From assembly GCA_001657395.1 (NCBI GenBank), contig LYSY01000011.1, forward strand, positions 62,001 through 126,000: DNA of 64,000 nucleotides, given 5' to 3'. Under the pieces are notes generated by a model, which saw only the letters and a list, made by a program, of their open reading frames with translations, did no database searches and was not told the DNA's origin. Below are positions 1 to 8,700 of this stretch, in pieces. The position numbers and the translations under genes were made by a program. Source of the stretch: Rhodospirillales bacterium BBD 1991-14 (GTDB taxonomy: Bacteria > Pseudomonadota > Alphaproteobacteria > Kiloniellales > Kiloniellaceae). Positions within the stretch are counted from its first letter, which is position 1. Each line of letters starts with the position of its first letter.

Positions 1-778
1 GGCGGCCGGCGAAGATGCAGAGGTTGCGCGTCGGCGCCTCTTCGAAGCGGTCGCCGCCGTCGGTGAAGATCGTGCCGTAGAGAAAGCCCAGGTCCGGATC
101 GTCCGGATGCTGCAAGGGGATCTGTTCGGCGGCAGCGGCGGTGATCGCCTCCCCGGCATCGGTCAGCGCCCTGACAGAGGTCGGTGAGAGATCGAACCCG
201 ATGGAGGCCGCCGGCACCACCGCATAGAAGGCTCCGCCATAGCCGATGTCCAGTTCCAGCGGCCCCCAATCCGGCGTTTCGACCACCGCGTGGCGGGCAA
301 AGGCGAAGGCCGGAACGGAGCGGAAGCGCACCGCCCCGGCCCGGCCGTCCCGGACTTCGACCGTCGTGCGCACCAGGCCGCAGGGGCATTGGATGGCAAC
401 CGGGGTTTCCGGTTCGCGCGCCGCGACTCGGCCGCTGTCGACCGCCCAGCGGCCCAGGGCGATCACCGCATGGCCGCACATGGTGGAGTAGCCTTCGTTG
501 TGCAGAAAGAGCACCGCCAGATCCGCGTCCGGATGGTCGGGCTCCACCAGAACGGCGCCGTACATCTCCGCATGGCCGCGCGGCTCGAACATCAGCAGAC
601 GGCGCAGCGCGTCATGTCGCTCCCGCGCCTCGCGGCGCTTGGCCAGCAGCGTGGCGCCAGAGAGCGCGGGATAGCCCGATGTGACGATCCGCACCGGCTC
701 GCCGCCGGTATGCATCTCGACGGTACGGATATCGGTGGACAAGGCGGCGCCGGTTACTGGAACAGGCTGAGCGGCCAT
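1..778 (-). CDS. Proline racemase superfamily protein, probable trans-3-hydroxy-L-proline dehydratase (3'-truncated by window)
   Basis: The N-terminal 259 residues are visible; the gene runs off the left edge. Residues 62-110 carry the family block EPRGHAEMYG followed by NEGYSTMCGHAVIALGR, which places the first catalytic cysteine at residue 101. The family racemises proline, epimerises 4-hydroxyproline or dehydrates trans-3-hydroxy-L-proline. The wording of the MCGH block most resembles the dehydratase branch. The second catalytic position (Cys in racemases, Thr in dehydratases) lies off-window, so the activity stays open. The ATG at 776-778 follows a good GAGGAAGG ribosome site and overlaps the end of the upstream lipoprotein gene by 25 bp. 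Confidence 0.85.
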   Translation of the reverse strand, partial: MAAQPVPVTGAALSTDIRTVEMHTGGEPVRIVTSGYPALSGATLLAKRREARERHDALRRLLMFEPRGHAEMYGAVLVEPDHPDADLAVLFLHNEGYSTMCGHAVIALGRWAVDSGRVAAREPETPVAIQCPCGLVRTTVEVRDGRAGAVRFRSVPAFAFARHAVVETPDWGPLELDIGYGGAFYAVVPAASIGFDLSPTSVRALTDAGEAITAAAAEQIPLQHPDDPDLGFLYGTIFTDGGDRFEEAPTRNLCIFAGR

Positions 779-1002
779 GCCTTCCTCTGTTCCACCTTCA
801 CAGGCTGGTCATAAAACCCGACCCGCCGGTTCTCCTCACCCGGAAGCGGCGCGGCGTGGCAGTCGACCTCCGCCAGGGTGCGGTAACAGGGCCGCTCCGC
901 ATAGGTCAGGCGCGGCAAGGGATCGGCCGCACAGGCCGCAAGCACCAGCGGCAGTGCGAAGCCGAGGAGGCAGCCGGTCCCACCCAGAAATCGCCGTTGC
1001 AT
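754..1002 (-). CDS. Small lipoprotein of unknown function
   Basis: This is an 82-residue protein. The start at 1002 is chosen because GGGAGG lies just upstream and a lipoprotein signal follows immediately: a basic MQRRF head, a hydrophobic stretch and the lipobox LAAC around residues 20-23. The mature part is short, with two further cysteines, and ends rich in charged residues. I do not recognise the mature domain. It probably sits in the inner or outer membrane as a lipid-anchored protein. Its last 25 bp overlap the start of the hydroxyproline-metabolism gene, suggesting co-transcription, although no functional link is evident. Confidence 0.7.
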   Translation of the reverse strand: MQRRFLGGTGCLLGFALPLVLAACAADPLPRLTYAERPCYRTLAEVDCHAAPLPGEENRRVGFYDQPVKVEQRKAWPLSLFQ

Positions 1003-1111
1003 CCCGTTACCTCCCTTGTTACCTCCATCCGGTCGCCCCAGTTCTTCCGCAGGGCTGCTTGAGCATAGCCCTGTCCCCTCCCCCTCACAAAGCCGCAAAG
1101 GACGGGCAGCC

Positions 1112-1498
1112 ATGGTCGATCGCCTGTTAACCAACATCATGGTGCAGAATCTGAAGGCTAGCAGAGACTTCTACGTCAGCCTTCTGGACCTGAAGGTCCA
1201 TTTCGACAGCGACTGGTACGTGATCCTGACGGACCCGGCGGCAGAACGCTTCGAATTGGGGTTGATCGAAGAGAGCAACGATCTGATCCCTGCCGATCTG
1301 CGGGGCAGACCCTCGGGCCTCTATCTGACCTTTGTGGTGGCGGACGCCGATGCCGCCTTTGAGCGCGCCCGCCAACAGGGCTGCCGCATCGTGCAGGAGC
1401 CGCAGGACACCTTCTACGGCCAGCGGCGCTTCATCACGGTCGATCCGGACGGCTTGATGGTCGACATCTCGGCGCCGACCGCGGCACCGCCCCAGTAA
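1112..1498 (+). CDS. Glyoxalase/bleomycin-resistance fold (VOC) protein
   Basis: This 128-residue protein has a single VOC-type layout. A first beta-alpha unit (NIMVQNLKASRDFYVSLL) leads to the typical C-terminal FITVDPDGLMVDIS strand. VOC proteins include glyoxalase I, dioxygenases and drug-binding proteins, and nothing here fixes a substrate. The start at 1112 is preferred over an upstream in-frame ATG because AAAGGA lies just upstream and the fold begins at once. A second VOC gene follows after 23 bp with its own ribosome site, so the two probably form an operon. It is transcribed divergently from the lipoprotein gene across about 110 bp. Confidence 0.8.
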   Translation: MVDRLLTNIMVQNLKASRDFYVSLLDLKVHFDSDWYVILTDPAAERFELGLIEESNDLIPADLRGRPSGLYLTFVVADADAAFERARQQGCRIVQEPQDTFYGQRRFITVDPDGLMVDISAPTAAPPQ

Positions 1499-1521
1499 CG
1501 GCTGCAATAAGGAAGAAGCCC

Positions 1522-1917
1522 ATGGCCGAGGAGACCAAAGCCGTGCTGACGCGTTCAACGCCCGTGCTGAAGACCGGCGACTATCCGCGCGCCCGGGCCT
1601 TCTACACCGAGACCCTGGGCTTTCGCATTCTCGAAGAAGGCGGCGACCCGGCCCGCTTCGGCATTTTCGAGCGGGACCGCGCGGTGGTCTTCGTCGATGC
1701 CTGGCACGGCCCACCGCCGACAAGCCCCGGGGGCTGGGATGCCTACCTGCACTGCGCGGACGTCGACGTCCTCTGCCGCGAGTTCGCCGAAGCGGGCGCG
1801 AGGATCACCCGCCCGCTGGAAAACGCGGTGTACGGCATGCGGGAGTTCGAAGTGACCGACCCCGACGGCAACGTCCTTTGCTTCGGCACCGACATGGATA
1901 CGATCACCAAGCCCTAG
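1522..1917 (+). CDS. Glyoxalase/bleomycin-resistance fold (VOC) protein
   Basis: This 131-residue VOC protein opens with STPVLKTGDYPRARAFYTETLGF and closes with FEVTDPDGNVLCFG, the usual paired half-module of bleomycin-resistance-like proteins. The internal motif GGWDAYLHCADVD resembles glyoxalase-family members predicted to bind small hydrophobic ligands rather than methylglyoxal adducts. It starts 23 bp after the preceding VOC gene with AAGGAAG upstream, so it is probably the second gene of a two-gene operon. It ends 9 bp before the convergent persulfide dioxygenase gene. The substrate is unknown. Confidence 0.85.
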   Translation: MAEETKAVLTRSTPVLKTGDYPRARAFYTETLGFRILEEGGDPARFGIFERDRAVVFVDAWHGPPPTSPGGWDAYLHCADVDVLCREFAEAGARITRPLENAVYGMREFEVTDPDGNVLCFGTDMDTITKP

Positions 1918-1926
1918 CGGCTGTGT

Positions 1927-2691
1927 TCAGAACCCGGTGAAGGGCGCCAGGGCGGCGATCGCGTTGGTGCCTGCCTTGCCGCTTCGGCCTTTGTCTGCAC
2001 CGCAGGTTTCCGGCAGCCCGAGCCTCAGGTTGGCCGGAACCGCCACATCCATCATCTTGGGCGGCGCAAGATTGAGCTTGCCCATCAGCTTCACATAGTC
2101 GCCCCGCGTCAGTGCCTGCAAGCGCGGGTTCAGGGCTTTCTCCTCGCCGAGACTGCTGACCCAGCGGCCCTTGTAGTCGTGCCCCGGATAGACCAGCGTT
2201 TCATCCGGCATGGTCAGGATCCGCCCGAAAAGCGCGTCGTACTGGGCACCGGCATCGCCGCCTTGAAAGTCGGTACGCCCGGTACCGCCGATCAGCAGGG
2301 TATCGCCGGTGAAAACCCGGTCGGTCATGACAATACAGAGGGAGTCGGGGGTGTGACCCGGCGTGTGAATTGCCCGCAGGACCAGTCCGTCAGCCCGCAG
2401 CAGGTCGCCGTCGCGCAGCCGGATGTCGACCATCTCGCAGCGGGTTTCCGCGCTCATGGCCGTCAGGCAGCCCGTCGTCCGCTTCAGCGCCCCAAGCCCG
2501 GTCACATGGTCGGCATGAAGATGGGTGTCGACCGCCTGTACAAGCTGCAGGTCCAGGCTGATCAGCAGCCGCAGGTAACGCGGCACCAGATCGTTCACGG
2601 GATCGATCAGGACCGCCTCGCCGCCGCGCCGGCTAGCGATCAGGTAGGTGAAGCTGCAGGACTGCGGATCGAAAAGCTGGCGGAAGATCAT
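1927..2691 (-). CDS. Persulfide dioxygenase (ETHE1-like MBL-fold hydrolase)
   Basis: This 254-residue metallo-beta-lactamase-fold protein has the metal motif THLHADH (His57, His59, Asp61, His62). It also carries the ETHE1-group signature IGGTGRTDFQGGDA and the late YPGHDY histidine. Members oxidise glutathione persulfide to sulfite with a single iron. The start at 2691 is chosen because the fold begins there; an upstream in-frame extension has no recognisable domain. A rhodanese gene lies about 100 bp upstream on the same strand. That pairing fits sulfide or thiosulfate detoxification, with the rhodanese moving sulfane sulfur. Confidence 0.9.
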   Translation of the reverse strand: MIFRQLFDPQSCSFTYLIASRRGGEAVLIDPVNDLVPRYLRLLISLDLQLVQAVDTHLHADHVTGLGALKRTTGCLTAMSAETRCEMVDIRLRDGDLLRADGLVLRAIHTPGHTPDSLCIVMTDRVFTGDTLLIGGTGRTDFQGGDAGAQYDALFGRILTMPDETLVYPGHDYKGRWVSSLGEEKALNPRLQALTRGDYVKLMGKLNLAPPKMMDVAVPANLRLGLPETCGADKGRSGKAGTNAIAALAPFTGF

Positions 2692-2792
2692 GAAACGCTC
2701 CTGTACGCTCGACGCTGGAAACCAGGCGGCCTCCCCAGAGCAGGACTTGGGGACACCGTGACATCGGGAGAAGTCGCCTGGCCTCCGCGCGG

Positions 2793-3683
2793 TCAGCCGC
2801 CCAACTCGGCAGCAGACTTCGGCAGATCGTCGGCCGTACCCCACTCCGCCCAGGAGCGGTCGTAACTGCGCACCCGCGGATAGCCCAGCAGGCGCAAGGT
2901 GAAGTACGTGTGCGCAGCCGCCTTGCCGTTCTGGCAGTGCACCGCAACGTTCTTGTCCGGGGTCACGCCATAGCCGGCGAAGTGCTTCAGCAGGTCCGCA
3001 GCCGACTTCATGGTGCCGTTCTCGGTCAGGTTCTGCTTCCAGGGGATCGACTGTGCCCAGGGGATGTGGCCGGCGTCATAGAGCTTCGAAGGACGCACGT
3101 CGATGACCACGACCGAGTTGTCGCCCTGGCGGTCGAGCAGCCAATCAGCTGTGGCATGGCGGCGGGGCGTCGGCGTGTAGGCGAAGGAGGTCTCCTTTAC
3201 CTTCGGTGCCCGGGTGCTGATCTTGCGGCCCTCGGCCTCCCACTTGGGAAAGCCCCCGTTCAGAACGCTGGCCTGGCGATGGCCGAAGTATTCAACCATC
3301 CAGAACAGCCGCGCCGCATGAAAACCGCCCTTGTCGTCGTAGAAGACGACGGGTGTGTCCTTGTCGATTCCGCGCTCGCCGAGCATACGCACCAGGGTCG
3401 CGTGCGGCAGCAGATCGCCATCGACATGGGCATTGGGATCGATCACGTCGTCGGCCCCCAGGTGAACGGCGCCCGGAATATGACCCTTGTCATAGGCTTC
3501 CCTGGGGCGCACATCGACGATGTTCACCGGCCCGGTTTCGGTCATCACATGAAGGGTTTCGGTATCGGTCAGAAGCTGCTTGTTGGCATAGCCCTCGTCT
3601 GCAGCATGGCTCGCACAGGCCGTAAGCCCGATCAGAGCAAGCGGCGCCAGCAGGCGGCTGATCCCTTGACTAAGTCCTATCAT
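2793..3683 (-). CDS. Exported two-domain sulfurtransferase (rhodanese) lipoprotein
   Basis: The protein has 296 residues. The N-terminus has a lipoprotein signal with lipobox LTAC (Cys23). Two rhodanese domains follow. The first has VVFYDDKGGFHAAR with no cysteine at the active loop, so it is structural. The second has the loop HCQNGKAAA, giving a catalytic cysteine near residue 250. This layout is that of thiosulfate or mercaptopyruvate sulfurtransferases, which pass sulfane sulfur to a thiol acceptor; here it would act in the periplasm. The second of two adjacent ATGs is used because AAGGA is seven bases upstream of it. It lies between a methyltransferase gene and the persulfide dioxygenase gene on the same strand. 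Confidence 0.88.
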   Translation of the reverse strand: MIGLSQGISRLLAPLALIGLTACASHAADEGYANKQLLTDTETLHVMTETGPVNIVDVRPREAYDKGHIPGAVHLGADDVIDPNAHVDGDLLPHATLVRMLGERGIDKDTPVVFYDDKGGFHAARLFWMVEYFGHRQASVLNGGFPKWEAEGRKISTRAPKVKETSFAYTPTPRRHATADWLLDRQGDNSVVVIDVRPSKLYDAGHIPWAQSIPWKQNLTENGTMKSAADLLKHFAGYGVTPDKNVAVHCQNGKAAAHTYFTLRLLGYPRVRSYDRSWAEWGTADDLPKSAAELGG

Positions 3684-3806
3684 CATTCGTTCCTTCTCTT
3701 CGCTTTGGCTTGGCGGCCCCCAATGCCGCCGGTTTGGTTTGCGGATTGGCCGTCCTGGCCGCTGCCTGACGTGCGCCCCTGCTTCCAAGATTTCGGCCGG
3801 CGCCCT

Positions 3807-4634
3807 TCATGCCTGAGGCTTGCGCGCCCTGGCGTAGAGAACGCTTGTATCGAAGGAGGCGACGGCGTTGTCGCGCACCCACTTCACATTTGCCTGGTAA
3901 AGCTCCTGAGCCTCGTCCGGCGACATCTGGTCGACCGTCCAGCACAGTCCGGAGCCCAGCACCACGGTCCACCAGTCTTTCGGGTTGGCGAGGTGCTGGC
4001 GGTCCTGGTGCTCTTCGACTTCGATGTTGGAAAGGCCGCCGGCCTGGAGCATCCGCCGGAGGCTCTCCCGGCTGTCGATGCGCTCCCAGGGATTGAAGGC
4101 CCGGCGCAGATCCGGACGCAGGCGCTCCACCTCGTCCCAGAAGGACTCCACACAGGGCTGGAGAAAACCCGATCCCCAGGAAGTAACGGCAAGCTGGCCG
4201 CCGGGCCGCACCATGCGCCAGAGTTCCGCCGCCAGGCGCTCCATATCAGGTACAAAGAAGACCGCGAACACGCAGACGACAGCGTCGAAGTGCATGTCGG
4301 GAAAACCGAGGCCCGTCATATCGCCACGGCGAAAGTCGATGTTGGTCAGCCCGCGCCGCGCCGCCCGGGCCCGGCCCTGGCTCAGCATGTTTTCGGCCAG
4401 GTCGACGGCAACCACGGTGCCGCGCGGGCCCACGCGCTCGGCAGCCGGAATGGCCGAAGCGCCGGTGCCGCAACCGACGTCCAGCACAGTGGCGCCGGGC
4501 ACGAGATCCAGCCGCTCGACCGTGCCCTGGCCGTGCCGGGACCAGAAGACATTTGAACCTGCATCGAAAAGGTCTGCGGCGGAGTTATAGGTCGCCTCGG
4601 CCTTCGCCTTGGCAGTTTCCAAGTCGTTCTGCAT
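3807..4634 (-). CDS. Class I SAM-dependent methyltransferase
   Basis: This 275-residue protein has motif I VLDVGCGTG at residues 50-58, then VVAVDLAENML (motif post-I) and a FDAVVCVFAVFFVPDMERLAAELWRMVRPGG-type region spanning motifs II-III. It belongs to the Methyltransf_11/UbiE-like group. The C-terminal part from about residue 150 is specific to the subfamily and gives no substrate clue. The start at 4634 lies after AAGAAAGAG and leaves a short leader before the fold. It sits between the peroxiredoxin and rhodanese genes, all on the minus strand, so a role in sulfur or oxidant handling is possible but not shown. Confidence 0.85.
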   Translation of the reverse strand: MQNDLETAKAKAEATYNSAADLFDAGSNVFWSRHGQGTVERLDLVPGATVLDVGCGTGASAIPAAERVGPRGTVVAVDLAENMLSQGRARAARRGLTNIDFRRGDMTGLGFPDMHFDAVVCVFAVFFVPDMERLAAELWRMVRPGGQLAVTSWGSGFLQPCVESFWDEVERLRPDLRRAFNPWERIDSRESLRRMLQAGGLSNIEVEEHQDRQHLANPKDWWTVVLGSGLCWTVDQMSPDEAQELYQANVKWVRDNAVASFDTSVLYARARKPQA

Positions 4635-4754
4635 AGCAGCTCTTTCTTCGTGGCGGCTCCGGACCGGGACGGGAGAAGCCCGGCCCGGAGCCAACGCGGC
4701 GAGATGGGTGCTCTGCGTCTTCGCGCCCAATACCTCTGCTTGAGCCCGGGAACC

Positions 4755-5414
4755 TCAGTCGGGTTGGGCAACGATCCGCAGGTAAGGACGGGGCGCGCGC
4801 CAGCCGTCGGGAAACTTCTTGCGTGCTTCCTCATCGGCCAGGGCCGGAACGATGATCACGTCCTCGCCCTGCTTCCAGTTCACCGGCGTCGCCACGGAGT
4901 GGTTGGCGGTAAGCTGCAGGGAATCGATCACCCGCAGGATCTCGTCGAAGTTTCGCCCGGTGCTCATCGGATAGACCACCATCAGCTTGATCTTCTTGTC
5001 CGGGCCGACGACGTAGACCGTGCGAACCGTCGCATTGTCCATCGCAGTACGGCCGTTCGACGTATCGCCGGCGGTGGCCGGCAGCATGCCGTACAGCTTG
5101 GCGATCTTCAGATCGGAGTCGCCGATGATGGGGAAGTTCGGAGCGTGGCCTTGCGTCTCCTCGATGTCCGAAGCCCAGCGCGCATGGTCCTCGATGGGGT
5201 CGACGCTGAGGCCGACGACCTTGACGTTGCGCTTCTCGAACTCGGGCTTCATCTTGGCCATGTAGCCCAGCTCGGTGGTGCAGACCGGCGTGAAGTCCTT
5301 GGGGTGGGAAAACAGGACCGCCCAGCCGTCGCCGATCCAGTCGTGAAAGCTGATGGCGCCCTCGGTCGTCTGGGCCGTGAAATCCGGGGCGGTATCGTTC
5401 AATTGCAGCGCCAT
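4755..5414 (-). CDS. 1-Cys peroxiredoxin (Prx6 type)
   Basis: This 219-residue thioredoxin-fold peroxidase has the peroxidatic motif PVCTTELG with Cys45. It also has the long C-terminal dimerisation domain typical of Prx6, including DVIIVPAL and the terminal PYLRIV. No resolving cysteine is evident, so it is a 1-Cys enzyme reducing peroxides with an external thiol. The ATG at 5414 is chosen over one seven codons upstream because the conserved MALQLNDTAPDF start follows it and AAGAGG lies upstream. It heads a minus-strand group with a methyltransferase, a rhodanese and a persulfide dioxygenase, consistent with defence against reactive oxygen and sulfur species. Confidence 0.93.
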   Translation of the reverse strand: MALQLNDTAPDFTAQTTEGAISFHDWIGDGWAVLFSHPKDFTPVCTTELGYMAKMKPEFEKRNVKVVGLSVDPIEDHARWASDIEETQGHAPNFPIIGDSDLKIAKLYGMLPATAGDTSNGRTAMDNATVRTVYVVGPDKKIKLMVVYPMSTGRNFDEILRVIDSLQLTANHSVATPVNWKQGEDVIIVPALADEEARKKFPDGWRAPRPYLRIVAQPD

Positions 5415-5751
5415 GGCTCTACCTCTTTCTTGCATCGTTCAGGTCATCGAAATGTCATTGCGAGGCCCGGTTGGGGACCGCGGTCGTCAACAGCCACCAC
5501 GGCGCCGGCGCCTCCTATGGCTGCGGAGGTAGCTTTCCGGACGGGGCAAAGACCTGAAGAAAAGAAAAGGAATATGTGAAAGATGCATCCGGACCCCTGG
5601 CTGGCCTGCGCCGGCCGCAAAGACCTCGGCCCGCCGCCGCCGGGGCTCACGAACTTGTGATCCCTGGGCCGCGATCCGCTTTCAGGGGAAATGCAACTGA
5701 AACAAAGGCTCACCATGATCCCTGCCCCATTGAGGGACTTGGGAGAGTTCA
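5415..5751. other. Divergent intergenic region, no gene seen
   Basis: These 337 bp separate the peroxiredoxin gene (minus) from the large regulator gene (plus). Short open frames here lack any recognisable domain or ribosome site. The only clear element is GGGAGAG at about 5741, which supports a GTG start at 5752. Promoters for both directions must lie here, but I see no strong paired hexamers. Confidence 0.5.
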
Positions 5752-8700
5752 GTGGGAGTATGTGTGGGAGACAGACCGAGTCTGCCCAAACTGAGGGCGT
5801 CGGCGGCCGCGTTTCAGATTGGTGACTGGAGCATCGACCCGGCCTCACGGCGGATAACGCAGGGCGAGAAGACACAGCGGATTTCGCCGAAATCCGCCCT
5901 GGTCCTGACAGTTCTGGCCGAGGCCGAAGGCGAGGTGGTGTCGCGCGAAGACCTGCTCGACAGGGTCTGGCCCGAGGTGACGGTCGGCGAAGAGGTGCTG
6001 ACCCAGGCCATCGCCGAGCTTCGCCGCGCCTTTCGCGACAGCGCCCGGGCGCCGCGCTACATCGAGACCGTGCCCAAGGCGGGCTATCGTCTGCTGGCAG
6101 AGGTGCAGGCGCCGGCGCTGAGCGGAGGTACCCCCGAGGCCGCCAGCCCCGCGGCCACAACGCCCCCGTCAGAAGAAACGCAGAGCGGAGTAACGCAGAG
6201 CGAAGGACACCCGGCCGAACAGCCGGCGATCTTCGTTCTCGGACGCGAGCACAAACAGGTCACGGTGCTGGACTGCGCTCTTAACGACGCCGCTGCCCTC
6301 GCTGCCGAGGTCGATGCCGAAACCATCGCCGACACCATCGACTTCCTCCATCAGATCGCCCAGGAAGTGGTGGCCCGGTACGACGGTACGGTCGCCCAGT
6401 GGCAGGGCGACGGCCTGGTGGCGCTCTTCGGTGCGCCGCGGGCGCTGGAAGATCATCCGCGCTGCGCCATCGGTGCAGCCCGGGAGCTCATGCGGCGCTT
6501 CATGGGGGAGTGCCTGCGCCTTGGCGACGATCGCAGGGTGCCGCAGCTCAGTGTCGGAATTCACACGGGGGCCGCGGTGGTCGGCTTCCGCGGACCGGGC
6601 TCGCGCGAAATCTTCACGGCAATCGGCGTAACCACAGAGACCGCCAAACATCTTCGTCTCGCCGCACCAGCCGGCGCGCTTCTGGCCAGCGCCGATACCT
6701 GCAGGATCGTCGGCTCGGAGCTGATAACCTCGGTCTTCGAACCGGAGAGCGCGCCTGTCGGCGGGGACAAGCCGAAGATCTATCAGGTGCATGCTTTTAC
6801 CAACCGGCGCTCTGGGGTACCCCGCCGCGGACAGCCCTTTCTCAGCCGCTTCGTCGGGCGCGACCGGGAACTGGACATACTGCTCGACCGCATCGACTCG
6901 CTGCCCGCCGCCGGCGGGCAGGTCATCACGGTGACCGGCGACCCGGGGATCGGCAAGTCCCGCCTGACCGCCGAGTTGGAAGCGCGCCTCGCCGACAGCG
7001 GGACACGGTTCCTGCGCGCCCACTGCCTGCCGCACGGCCGCAGCAGCCCCTACCTGCCGCTCGCCCGGCTGCTGCAGGAGCTGTGCAGCCTGGACCGCGC
7101 CCCCGAGGAAGCGGATCCTGCCGAGGCGCTGGCGGACCAGCTTTGGAAGGCCGGTCTCGACAACGGCGAGACCACAGCGCTCTTCAAGCAGCTTCTCGGC
7201 CTGCCGTTCGACAGCGCCGTTCTGGAACCGCTGTCCGCGGACCAGAGGAAGCAACGCATCTTCGAGGGTCTTCACCGCCTTGTCGCAGACGCGGCGAAGC
7301 GGGCGCCGCTCGTCCTCCTGATCGAGGACCTGCACTGGATCGACGCGACCTCCGAAGCCTGGCTGGCCCAACAGGCGATGCGCCTGACCGGCATCGCCGC
7401 GCTGCTCCTGGTCACGCACCGGCCCGGCTACCGCGCGCCCTGGCAGAGCCAGTCCTCCGCAACTCAGATCGCGTTGCCGGCCCTGGGCGCCGGCGACAGC
7501 GGCGCCCTGATCCGCTCGGTGCCGCGCAAGTCGGCGCTCACGCAGGATGCCATGGATCACGTTGTCCGGCGGGCGCAAGGCAACCCCTTCTTCCTCGAAG
7601 AACTGGCCTTCACCTACCCCGGCGACGGGCGCGAGGTCGTTGCCATCCCGGACACCGTCCAGGCGGTGATCGCAGCGCGCGTCGACCGCTTGCCGGCCCG
7701 CGAGAAGCGGCTGTTGCAGATTGCCGCAGTGGTCGGGGCGCGAATCCCGCTCAGCCTGCTGGAAAGAGTCGATGGGCTGGATGCGGCGGCGCGGCGCGAA
7801 AGCCTGATGCATCTGCAGCAGACCGAACTGCTCTACGAGCGGCACAGCGCCCCGGACCCTGTTTTCGCTTTCAAACATGCGTTGACACAGGATGTCGCCT
7901 ATCTCGGCCTTGTCGCCAAGGCCCGCCGCAAGATCCATCAGGACATCGCCGATGTTCTGGCGCGGGATTTCCCGAAACGCGTCGATGAACGCCCGGAGAT
8001 CCTGGCCCGGCATCTGACGGAGGCCGGCCGCAAGCGCGAGGCCATCGCCCACTGGCGGGCCGCCGGCCGCCAGGCAGCGGCGCGCGCCACGGGCATCGAG
8101 GCGGTGGCGCACTACGAAGCGGCCCTCAGCCTGATCGATCGCGAGCCTGCCGAAGATGCCCTTGCCGAGATCAAGCTTGCTGTACTGGTCGATCTCGGCG
8201 TCGTCCTCCAGGCCCTCAAGGGTGCCGGCGCCGCCGAAGCCGGCGAAGTTTATCGCCAGGCCCGCGCACTCAGCCGCCGGATCGCCCAGTCGCGCATTAC
8301 CCAGTCGCGCAACGGCTTCGTGGCGCTCTGGGGGCTGTGGCGCTACACCGTCATGAACGCGCGTTTCGAGGCATCGGACAGCCTGGCCGAGGAACTGCTG
8401 GACCTCTCGGCGCGGGAGCCGGATAGGGAGCTGGATCTGCAGGCGCATCATGCGATCTGGACGACGGCGCGCTTCACCGGGTCGCTGACCCAGGCGATCG
8501 AGCATGCCGAGGCCGGTCTGGCGCTGGACGATCCGCGCTTTCGCACCGCCCCCCACTACGCCTTCGGCGGCCACGACCCCATCTGCTGCGCGCGCGGGAC
8601 GCGGGCCATCGTCTTGGGTCTGCAGGGAAAGCCGGAGGCGGCAGGCCGCGAGATGGACGCCGCCATCGCCCTGGCGGAGCGCATCGGCCACCGCCCGACC

